Source of the DNA: Delphinus delphis
Lineage: Eukaryota > Chordata > Mammalia > Artiodactyla > Delphinidae
DNA length: 64,000 bases
Direction of reading: 5' to 3'
Assembly: GCF_949987515.2 (NCBI RefSeq)
Contig: NC_082702.1
Coordinates: 52,297,600 to 52,361,599, forward strand
Of this stretch, positions 32,401 through 44,400 are shown in pieces. The translations under genes were made by a program, and so were the position numbers. Position 1 is the first letter of the stretch, and each line of letters starts with the position of its first letter. The notes beneath the pieces were generated by a model. It was not told the origin of the DNA. It searched no databases and saw only the letters and a program-made list of their open reading frames with translations.

Positions 32401-35400
32401 GAGTCTGTGTATCTCGTCCTTGGTCTCACCTCCTGCTTCACTCTGCCCATAGGCTCGTGACTTCTCACTCCATTAAAACTGTTCTTTCGAAAATTGCTAA
32501 ATATAATGGCCAAATCAAGTGAAAACTTTTTTTTTATTGAAGTAGAGTGGATTTACAATTTTGTGTTAATTTCTGCTATACAGCAAAGTGATTCAGTTAT
32601 ACATATATATATATACATTCTTTTTTTAAATATTCTTTTCCGTTATGGTTTATCATAGGATATTAAGTATAGTCCCTGTGCTGTACAGTAGGACGTTGTT
32701 GTTATTCATTCTATATATAAAAGCTAACATCTGCTAACCCCAAATTCCCAATCCATCTCTCCCCCAGTCCCCTCCCCCTTGGCAACCACAAGTCTGTTCT
32801 CTATGTCTGTGAGTCTGTTTCTGTTTCATAGAGAAGTTCATTTGTGTCATATTTTAGATTCCACATATAAGTCATATCATATAGTATTTGTCTTTCTCTT
32901 TCTGACTCAAGTTCAAACTTTTAAGTGCTTCTCGCACTTGACCTGTCTGCTGTGTTTATCACTCTAGGGCATTTTCTTGATGCTCAGGCTCTCCAGGCCT
33001 CTGTGACACCTTTGTCCCATTTCCCCCACAGTCTCCTTTTCTGGTTCTTTCCTCATCTGTCCCTAAACGTGATGTGGCACAAGGTTCTGTCTTCTCTCTG
33101 TACTCTCCCCACAACAATCTCATCAAATCAGCACCAAAGGTGCTGCTGCCCCCTCTCTTCTGAGCCCCAGGCCTGGACATCCGATGGCCAGCTACACGGC
33201 CACCCCTCACCCAGTCAGGTCCAGCTCCCTCTGCCCCCAGGCAGGTTGTCCTTCATTACCAGACTCTCCAGGAGAAACGGGGGAGTCCTCAGGGCGCCAC
33301 CCTCTCCGTTACCCTCCTGGAAGCTGTCTCTTCGTTACCATCGCCGGCACTCGTGCTCTAGCTTCCATAATTCCTGAGTTGTGGCAGGATCTCTGCTGGT
33401 TCATCAGTCTCCCAGAGCTGCCACCAGAGTGATGTTTCTAGAATGTAATTAGTTAATGTTCGAAACTTCAGTGTCTTTGGGGATGTGGCTGATTCAGGCG
33501 CTGGGGCAGGAAGAATATACTATGTGCCTGGAGCATTTGTGCCAGAAAGTAAGGTAAAGAGGTGCTCAAAAGAAGATAGAGGCTTTTAGAAAGAGCACAG
33601 ACTTGGCCTGAAAGAAGTCCCAACGGCCAAAGCTGGAATGATTTGAGCAAGAAAATGAATACCAACAACATTGGATTATAATCCGTAGAATAAAGAAATA
33701 CCTATGTGTCTATGGATGAATAAATGGTTGGATGGATAAATAAATTAATGGTGGAGAAGAAACAGTTCTTTCTTACAGAAGAATTTCAATTAATAAATGT
33801 AGAAGAAGGAATAAGAGAATAGGAAATCATCCATTGAACACCACAGTAATAATGGAGACTAAAATTAGTGGACAAGAGTTTGAAGAGAAAAGGAATATTT
33901 GCATATTCTCACATTACCTCTTCTGATATATTTATTAATTACAAAGGGAAAAATAGTATCTTAGAGTGGAGAAACCTAACAGCACCTAACCAAGTGGCCA
34001 AGGTTAAGGTCAGCACATTGACACATGGTTAATAACATGCCCAAGGTTAATAGCATATTGACATCATGTTTTCCCCAATGTGATGGGCACAGCATCACTT
34101 TGGTAGTATCCCTGCCAGAAATGCTCAGCCTCAGTCTAATCATAAGAAATTAAACCCAAGTTCAGGGACATTGTACAGAATAATTGACCAGTGCTCACCA
34201 AAGTGTCAGGTCTTTAAAGATGAAGAAAGACTGAGGAACTGTCACAGGTTAGGGACATAACAACTAAATGCAGTTTGGAACCCTGGATTGGGTCCCAGAA
34301 TGGAGAAAGGACATTAGGGGGAAAACTGGTTAAATTTGAATAAAGTCTATAGTTTATTGAATAGTACTGACCAGTCTTTATTTCTTAGTTTTGATCATTG
34401 TACTAAGATTATATAGATTACATACCAAGTGAAGTAACCAGAGAAAGACAAAGATCAAATGATGTTGCTTATATGTGGAATCTTAAAAAAAAAAAAAGAT
34501 ACAAATGAACTTATTTACAAAACAGAAATAGACCCACAGGCATAGAAAACAAACTTATGGTTACCAAAGGGGAAAGGAGGGGGGATATATTAGGAGTTTG
34601 GGATTAACATATCCACACTACTATATATAAAATAGATAACCAGCAAGGACCTAATGTAGTACACAGGGAACTCTACTCAATATTTTGCAATGACATGTAA
34701 GGGAAAAGAATCTGAAAAAAAATAGATGTATATATAACTGAAACACTTTGCTGTATACCTGAAGCTAACACAGCATTGTAAATCAACTATACTTTAATAA
34801 AAATTTTTTAATTAAAAATTTTTTTATTTTAAAAATAAAAAAATTTTTTTAAGGACTATGTGATTTATTAACAGTAGATATGCTTCATGAAGGGTATACA
34901 GGAACCCTACAATTCTTAAAAACTTTTTTGTGAGTTTAAAATTATTTCAAAATGAAAAGACTTTTAAGAAACTCCTCCTGAGTGTCTCCATTTCCCTCAA
35001 GGTGAAGTCCACATTCTTTTGCATGGTCCCTCGACTTGGGTTTGTTTGATTTTTTACAATTCGATTGAGGTTACTCGTTTTTGGCAAGAACAGCACATGA
35101 GCGATGCTGCACCCTCCTTGGTGCATTGATCAGGGGTCCGTGTTGGCAGCTTGTCCCAACATCAGTAGTGTTGATTTGATCACATGGTTAGAGATGATGT
35201 CCGCCAGGTTAATCCACTCCTTTTCTCTTTGTACTTAACATGTAATTAATGGGGCGAGACTTTGAGATTATGTAAATTTTGCATTCCCCATCAACCTTCT
35301 AGTTTTAGCATCCCCTTATGCTCTGTAACTATCATTCCTTCTGTATGTATTAGTCGGGCTCCTAAATTTTAGGCTTAAGCAGCTGGGTAGGAAATCGCAC

Positions 35401-38400
35401 CGTTTACCACGATGGGGACAGTAGAGGGAGGAACAGGCTTTCAGCAGGTCGGGACAAAGACTTATTGTGGAACGTACAGGGTACTTTATCTAGAGGCTTC
35501 AGATGAGGGGGTTAAAACCCCAATTCCTAGAAATGACTGGTAACATTTCATTTTACTAACATTAAGACCATGGTTAGAAGTGACAGTTGGTCAGTTCCTC
35601 AAGGGTGGGGACCACCGGCTGGTTGAGATCCAGTTTCTAAATCCGTGCCCAGTGCCGGATGCTGTGCCCGGCAGTGAAGGGACTCGCTGTGCAAAACAGA
35701 GTCACCATTTTTATGGGTTTGGTCTCACTTTACAGCTTTCCCTCTGGCAATCGCTGCGTTTCTGCCAGGAGTAATTAAGGTCACCCGTGGTCGTGTACAC
35801 CCACTGTCCCTGTGATATTTCGTGGATACCACCTCCCTCCCTCCCTCCCTGTCCGCTCCCCACCCCGCCCCAACACTGGCTCACAGTCTACACAGTTTCC
35901 TTGAGCTGTCCCTGTTTGAGGTGTAATTCACACTTTCCACGTTCTCTTTTCAGAAAACATCACCTTCCCTGAGGTAAATTTCTATTTTGTTCAAATCACA
36001 TGACTGGAAGGCATATACTTTGTGTTTTCGTATCTCTTCCAGATAGTGATGTCATAGGATGTGGTTACTCAGAGCAGATCTAAATATGAAACGCTGTACT
36101 TCATCTTCAGAGTGGATGATGTGATAAGAGGAGGAAGATGGAAAACATTTTTGTGAATCCTCACGTGTTGTGTGATCAGGGAGCGGGGAGGTGGTCAGGG
36201 ACAGATAGGACGGTGGCCTCTGCATCCTCTATGGTGAAGTGGCTCTGCTTCGGCTTCATTACCAGGGGCTGGTTTGGTGGGCTGACAGCTGGACAGCAAG
36301 CCTTTCCTTTTCTGGAAACCTTTCCTAACCTTTGCACTTCTCCATCACTCTGTAGCTCCTAGTTTCCCATGCAGTGCCCCAGTTATGGTGAGGGGAAGGC
36401 AGCTAAGCAGGGCAGGATGGAGCGCCAGGCAGTTAGGCACATTCACAGACGACAGGCCTCCCCTACAGCCAGTTTACATTCGGGCCTCAGCACAAAGGCA
36501 GATGATTGCGTCAGGGGCCTCTGGATAGTGGAACATTTGAACATTCAATTCTTGAATGCTGACTACAGCACACCCTGGCTCGGATGCTGGGGGAAAGCAG
36601 TGCAGACCAACCAGCGGATGCTGTACAGGGGAGCGTACAGATGCTTAGCTGGTGAACGATGCCCCTTCTGAACACTTGTGCTCATTTTGTTTCGGAGCCA
36701 AATGGAAACAGTAACTGATCATTGCAGCGTTAAAATCCATTGGTTCCCCCGCCTGGCTGTGTGCTGTTATCAAGTGCATGATATTTTTCAAGTGCCCATT
36801 CAGTATTGGACACTTTATGGGGTATGGAGGTAGAGCAGTGAACAAAACAAAGTCCCTGTTTTCATGGATGTAAACATTAAACAAATGCCTTCTATTAGAT
36901 GGTGGTAAATTCTAGGAATAAAATAAAGCAGGGAGGGGAGTGGGGATGTTATTTTATTTAATTAATTAATTTATTTATTTTTAAAATTTGTTTTTGGCTG
37001 CTTTGGGTCTTAGTTGCTACGCACAGGCTTTAGTTGCGGCGAGCGGGGGCTACTCTTCGTTGTGGTGCAGGGGCTTCTCATTGCGGTGGCTTCTCTTGTT
37101 GCGGAGCACGGGCTCTAGGCGTGCGGACTTCAGTAGTTGTGGCATGTGGGCTCAGTAGTTGGGGCTCGTGGGCTCTAGAGCGCAGGCTCAGTAGTTGTGG
37201 TGCACGGGCTTAGTTGTTCCACTGCATGTGGAATCTTCCCAGACCAGGACTCGAACCCGTGTCCCCTGTGTTGGCAGGCAGATTCTTAACCACTGCGCCA
37301 CCAGGGAAGCCCAGGGGCTGTTATTTTAGATAACAAGGTACCGGGCCGCTCTTTGGAGGTGTTCCTGGAGTAGAGACCTGAAGTCAGTGAAGGATTAAGT
37401 CTTCCTTCCACTAATCAAGGAAGTGGGAGGTGGAGAGAATATTCCAGGCAGGAGAGAATATTCCAGACCTGATGTCAGTGAAGGATTAAGTCTTCCTTCC
37501 ACTAATCAAGGAAGTGGGAGGTGGAGAGAATATTCCAGGCAGGAGGGAATACATCAGAATAAGCTGGGAAACGTTTAAAATATACGTTGTCTTGGACCTG
37601 ACATAATTGGTCTAGGACCTGCTTTTCTATAAAAGCTCTTCAGAAGCTTCTGGGAAGCAGAGCTACTCTTAAAATCCAGTAAAAGTATGAGTCATTCCAG
37701 GATCTATATGAGGAAAACAGTGTTGATGGTAAATAAGTAAAAACCATAATCCCTCTGGGTAAAAAGAATTGGAGGCAGGGCTTCCCTGGTGGCACAGTGG
37801 TTGAGAGTCCGCCTGCCGATGCAGGGGGTGCGGGTTCGTGCCCCGGTCCGGGAAGATCCCACATGCCGCGGAGTGGCTGGGCCCGTGAGCCATGGCTGCT
37901 GAGCCTGCGCGTCCAGAGCCTGTGCTCCGCAACGGGAGAGACCGCAACAGTGAGAGGCCTGCGTACCGCAAAAAAAAAAAAAGAATTGGAGGCAAAGAGA
38001 AATGAATAGAGGAAATTAAAGGAAATAATGAAGGGAAAGAAACAGTCTTGAACCTTAATGAGAATGCTATTCTTATACTAAAGTTTGACTCTTAGAATAA
38101 TAGAGGACTGCGGCTCTGGTCCGCATTTCTACTTTTTCTTTGGCACCTCCTGCTCTGAGTGAACCAATGTCCTGCTGGTGGCAGTTTCCAGACGGGCCAC
38201 ACAGCACCATGCCTGTGTTTTCTCGTGGTTTCCTCTGCTCACTGCTTCCTGACTTTGCTCGGTCTTGTGGGAGGAGCATTGCAAGGATTAGTTAGCCTAT
38301 GTAGGCTGAGGTGCTGTGCAAGGGGAGCTTACCTAGAGGTTGGCCGGTGGCACCTAGCTCATATCCCGCCGTGTGCCTCGGGATGTCCTTGGACCTCCCT

Positions 38401-41400
38401 CTGGGACACCTGGTCACGTGTCAGACATCTGTGTAAATGCTTTTCTCCTGTGTAGGTGGAATTCTTAGGTGGCAGGAACTGGGAGATAGATGGGTTCCTG
38501 CATTCCCATCCACCAAAAAGCAGGCCTTGTCGTGAGAGGATCCATCTGTTGATGGAAATATTACCTGCACATTTATATTTCATAAAGTTGACTGGGACTA
38601 AAAAATTACATTTTAAAAAGAGACTGTCTTTTTTAGAGCAGTTTAAGGTTCACAGCAAAATTGAGAGGAAGATAGAGGTTCCCCATATACCTCCTGCCTA
38701 CTTCCGCTTCTCTTTGATTTCTGGAGTGTCCACAGTCCTGCAGGCATGGCCCTTTCGGTGTTGGTCGTCTTGCTCCTGGCTGTGTTGTATGAAGGCATCA
38801 AGGTTGGCAAAGCCAGGCTGCTCCACCAGGCCCTGATGAGCCTGTCCATCTCCACCAGCCAGCAGCTCATCGAAGAGACAGACCAGAGTTCTTCAAGCTC
38901 AGAGTCCCCTGCAGTCAGCAGAACCCACCTCAGGTGGTTCTTGTGTCCCTTCGGCCAGTCTCTACTTCATGTTGCTCAGGTGGTCATCGGCTACTTCATG
39001 ATGCTGGCTATTATGTCCTACAACACCTGGATTTTCTTTGGCGTGGTCCTGGGCTCAGGTGCGGGCTACTACCTAGCCTATCCACATCTCAGCATGACTT
39101 AGCTGGTGACAGCTGTGCAGGCTCTGGGAGCTGGAGAGAGCTGGGGCCCCTCTTTCCAGACATTGAACTTCCAGCTTTTTCTTCTGTTGGCTGTTCTCAT
39201 GGCATTCCCAGCTCCTGGAAACTTTGAGCTGAAGCCAGCATTTGCTCCCTGGAGTTCAGAGGCCACTGCAGCTCCTCAGCCAGGCTGCAGAGGGCCCAGG
39301 CATAGTCTTTCTGTGCCTTAAGAAGGCTGCTGTGACCAGAGGGTGGATGGAGAGACCAGAACCCGGGGGGCAGGTTTCATGATGATGGCAGCATATGCTG
39401 GGACCTGTTTCCCTTTCTTGGGGGAAGAGTGATAGCGACTAAAGGCAGAGAAGCAGGACTGTTAGCAAGGCTTTGACCTATCCTCCAAATAGAGTGAGCT
39501 TCTCCCATCAGACAGCGCTGCCTGCAGGAAGATGATACTTTAATGGCTTTAGGTGTCAGGGAGCTCTTCATGGCCTTAATGCCCCCCTCTTATTCTGATC
39601 CTCCTTCTGTGCAAAACCAAGAACTGCATTGAGTACTATTCAATACAGATGTTCTTTATTTATTACTTACTGCTCACCCATAATGATCTGGTAGGGAAAC
39701 ACGACTCATCCATTTAAAATACTGAGTAAGCCACAGGGGGTAATGACTGAAGATGCAATAAGCAGCCAAACCAACGCATTACACGAGTAGAGTTAGGCGG
39801 GGCTCTTCAGATATGTGAACCTTTTCACTTTCAAGAAAAGGGAAGAATAGACCCGCGGAGAGAAAAGTCACTGCTGTACACTGTAATGTCTACACTCAAG
39901 TACCTCGTGGGCTAGATGAAAGATGGTCTGAAGCTTTGAGAACTTAAAAAGAAATATATTTTAATAAATATATATTTTTAAATAGTCAACAAAACGCCAA
40001 ACAGAACACGTGTAGCCTCCTCCATGCTCAGCATCGCCCACCAGAGGGGAGCCTTTGTTACAGCTGATGATGCTCCATTGATAACACCATCCCCCAGGGT
40101 CCATAGTTTACGTTGGGGTTCACTCTTGGTGTATATTTTGTGGGTTTGGACAGATGCATAATGACATGTATCCACCGTCGTAGTAACATACTGACTAGTG
40201 TCACTGCCCTGAAATTCCTGTGCCCTAAAGATCCTTTTTTGGTGTGGTTTTTAGGAGCTCACGAAGACAAAAAACGGAGGAGGGGGCATTTGTAAAACAG
40301 GCTCCCCACAGGAGCAGACATCATTAGTTGGGCCTCAGTGGGCAAATGCAGTGCTGAGCCCACGCCCCTCTGCTCTTGAGAGCTACCCAGGTTGAGGTGA
40401 CATGAATCATTTGAAACCATGTGAGTAATGCCCCTGAATTTCCCTGGAGCTTCTGTAAAGCTTGACTCCTTGAGCATTACATTCTCTTGCATCCTATTTG
40501 AGGAGGTTTCCTTGCTTTTATTGGAGACAAGCTTTTGCGTCCCGGGGGAGGAAAAGTCACTTAGATGTCTTCTGTGTCACTGTTATATCAGATCCCGTTC
40601 AGTAACGTCTCCCGTGAGGAGGAGGACCAGGACTGATTACCTGGGGTGTTTGTTATGACGTTTAGACACACCGGACTTTTCCAGCAATGGGAAGCCAGTT
40701 AGAAGAGAATAGTATACAACCAGCAGAGGACTTTGCTCTGTTACACTTTTTTAAAAGTCGTAGACCTCTTTCATGGATGTAAAACTTTGAATCATGCCAG
40801 CTTCTTTATTAGCCAACAGCTTTTTTCTTATAAAACGTCTTTCCAGTGTTGTCAAGAGAAAGAAAAAGTGATTTTGTTTCACTTGTGTTTAAGTTTAATA
40901 GAACAGAAAATAAATGCTTGCCCAGAGGGTAGGTGATAGGAGGGAAAATGAACTTGCACTGCATCACCCACAGAAGGCATATTGTAAATCCTATGAAACT
41001 GATTGAGTTGGCTGGACTTTATCCTCTAGGACTCAACAGAATGTGTGTCTCCAGAGCTGAGTCTCTGCCTAACTTTTTGGTGTGTTTCAGCAGTTTAGCC
41101 CAGAAGTGCTCAGGGGTAGGGAAGCCCTCAGATCACCTTATTTAACCTCTTCTTTTTACAAATGAGAGAACAGGGGCAGAGGCGGGGGGAATGTTTTGCC
41201 CTAGAAACAGAAAACTGGGGAAGAATGTGATAGGCATGGATATTTATATCTGAACGCTGGAGGCCCAATCTTACAATATTCCCCATTATTTCTAGTTTTT
41301 TCAAAGAGCGTTATGAAATTCTCAAAGTGATGTTTTAAGTCTACGGCAGTTTCTAGGAGAGAGTTTGTAAATTGACATCACATAATAATAATAAAAACAA

Positions 41401-44400
41401 GGATTTTGTGACTTCCAATAAATTTATATATGACTCTATATCTTCCTGGGGTGGAGATACAAAACAGAAAAGAAGAGGGAGAGGGGCAATATTAGGGTAG
41501 GAGATTAAGAGGTACAAACTGTTATGCATAAAATAAGCTGCAAGGATATATTGTACAACACGGGGAATATAGCCAGTATTCTATAGTAATTATAAATGGA
41601 GTATAACCTTTAAAAATTGTGAGTCACTATATCGTATACCTGGAACTTATATAGCATTGTACATCAACTATACTTTAATTAAAATAAGAAAGGAAACAGA
41701 AGAGTTGATTTACTTCCTGATATATATGGACTAACTTTAGAAACAAAACTATTGGTTATTAACCCTTTGGCTTAGTTTTTTTTTTTAATTCATTAACTCA
41801 TTCAGTCCAGTTCATTGAATTCTCAGTTATATGTGGCAGAGAAGATAGAAATGATGTTCAAGGTGAGAAAATTCTAGATTAAAAAAGGGAAAATACAGAG
41901 AAAATGTGTTGGTAGATATTGGGAAAATCAGGGTATTTACTGGAGGAAAGAAATGTGAAACAGAATGCAACAAAAACTGAAGGGATATAGAGATTTAATT
42001 GGGGAATGGGGGAGGGGGAAGTGAAGACAAGAAGAGGGAAAACAAGTCCAGGTTTGTAAATGAGAAAGGGATGGCAAGTATCCAGGCAGTGAAAGCAGGA
42101 GGAACTTCCCTGGTGGTCCAGTGGTTACGACTCCGTGCTTCCAATGCAGGGAGTGGGGGTAAGATCCCTGGTCAGGGAACTAAGATCCTGCATGCCCCAC
42201 GGCAAGGCCAAAAAAAAAAAAAAGTCTTATAAAAATATTGGATCACTATAAATCGACTATACTTCGAATAAAAAATTTTAAAAAATAGAAAGAAGTGAAA
42301 GAAGGAAGTAACTGCAAATGACAGCAGGCTGTGAAGCAAGACAGTTTCACAGCAGGTCTGAGTGACTCTTCCTGTCTAAGACAGATAAGGGCTAACGGCC
42401 AACTTTCACTATGTTCCTGACAGACGGATGGATATCAGCCTCCTGAGACGTCACCTGCAGGCTGGTGATGGTCTGTGAATTGTCACCTGGCCATGATAAT
42501 ATAAGTACACACGGAGAGTAAAAGTTAGAAACTCTTGTAGCAGTTTGACAGAATAATTTTATGTCCGTTGAATCTAATAATAAAAGAGTTGGGGCCACAG
42601 GAATTCCCTGGTGGTCCAGTGGTTGGGACTCTGCGCTTTCATTGCCGTGGCCCAGGTTCAATCCCTGGTCAGCGCAACCAAAAAAAAAAAAAAAATTTAA
42701 AAAAGAATTGGGGGGCTTCCCTGGTGGCGCAGTGATTGGGAGTCCGCCTGCCGATGCAGGGGTCACGGGTTCCTGCCCCGGTCTGGGAAGATCCAACATG
42801 CCGCGGAGCGGCTGGGCCCGTGAGCCATGGCCGCTGAGCCTGCGCATCCAGAGCCTGTGCTCCGCAACGCGAGAGGCCACAACAGTGAGGGGCCCGCGTA
42901 CCGCAAAAAAAAAAAAGAATTGGGGCCTGTATTTTATGTCTTTTAAATTTTGTTTTTTAATAACTCATTCCTTTTTTATTAAGGTATAATTGACATAGAA
43001 CATTATATTAGTTTCAGGGTGTACAACATAATGATTTAATATTTGTGTATATTACAGAAGAGTCACCACAGTAAGTCTAGTTAACATCTGTCACCACACG
43101 TAGTTACAAAATTTTTTTTCTTATGGTGAGAACTTTGAAGATCTGCTCTCTTAGCAACTTTCAGGTATTCAGTACAGTATTATTAACTAGGCACCGTGCT
43201 GTACACTTCATCCCCATTACATTTTTATCGTATTTTACAAAAGATTCATCTGAGATGGGTTAGAAATACAAAAACACACATGGATACTTTGAGAAGCATC
43301 ACTTAACCCCTTGCTACTCAGAGAGGTCTGGAGGGGTCTGCGTCACTGAGAGTGTTACCAATGCAGAAACTCAGCTCCCACCACGGACCTTCTGAAAGCT
43401 TGAGAAGCTCTGTGCTTCAGACCTTTCAACATTGAATGCATGAAACTATTAGGAAGTTCTTCCTTGTATTGATTCTAGCTCTGCTTCACTGTACCTGAGA
43501 TCCTGCAGGAAAAACATCTCCTGTGACAGCTCTTCAGATATTTAAAGACTGCTGTTAATTCAAAAACTTATTTTACAAATCATTATTGAACATCTATTCT
43601 TCGTAAACTGACAGGCTACATTGTAGGGTTATAGTGATAAAGAGGACTCTGACCCCAAGGAACTTGAGGTTAATAAAGGAGAGAGGAAAGGGGCTTTGTA
43701 CATAAATACCATCATACAAGACAGGACCTGATGATCCCACAATATCAAGTGCTGGGGAAATTGATAACATGAGGAATTCTTTTCACCCGCAGGGCAGTGA
43801 GGGCGGAGATGGAGCCTGGGGTAGGGCAGGTGAAGGGGAGCCACTGCCAGGCCGGCATTCGAACAGCTCCTAAGAAGATGGCAGGAATTGGACATGCGCA
43901 GACGGCATGAGGGCGAGATCAGAAGTGGGACCGAAAGATGGGAAGCTTGGGATCTGAATTTAAACCGTAATGAAAATAAGGTTTTATAATTTAACCCTCA
44001 AGACATTTAGAGACTTCAAGAGTACAGTGATTCATTTTTCATGGGCTTTAAAAAGGGTCAGACTTTATGGATCTGAAATGGTGAATGCTCATATTTAAAG
44101 GAGTCTTTTTTTCTGTCCTCTTAGCCATTGTCTGTACCCTGCCATCTGCTGAAAGAAAACCATACTCTTTAAAAGGAAGCATTTTTCATTGTGAAAACAT
44201 GAGATAGTACAGTTGATCCATGAACAGCATGGGTTTGAACTGCACAGATCCACATATGCACAGGTGTTTTTCAATATTGCACGGGTTTACTTATACACAG
44301 ATTAATTGGGGAAAAAATCCACGTATAAGTGGACCCATACAGTTCAAATCCATGTTTTTCAAGGGTCAGCTGTACACGATCTATGGTTGGTTGAGTCTGT

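Larger units (their letters stand above)
36770..37560 (-). repeat. L2, antisense, split by a long SINE
   Basis: GGAGGTAGAGCAGTGAACAA, AGTCCCTGTTTTCATGGATG before the SINE, and CTCTTTGGAGGTGTTCCTGG, AATATTCCAGGCAGGAG after it, follow reversed L2 order. The right part has been tandemly duplicated. Confidence 0.55.
38600..40260 (-). repeat. Ancient L1, antisense, split by the SLC31A2 retrocopy
   Basis: The left part (about 38620-38699, from TTAGAGCAGTTTAAGG to CCATATACCTCCTGCC) and the right part (about 40001-40260, from CACGTGTAGCCTCC through TCCATAGTTTACG to CCACCGTCGTAG) are adjoining pieces of one familiar old L1 sequence. This marks the borders of the retrocopy insertion. Confidence 0.7.
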
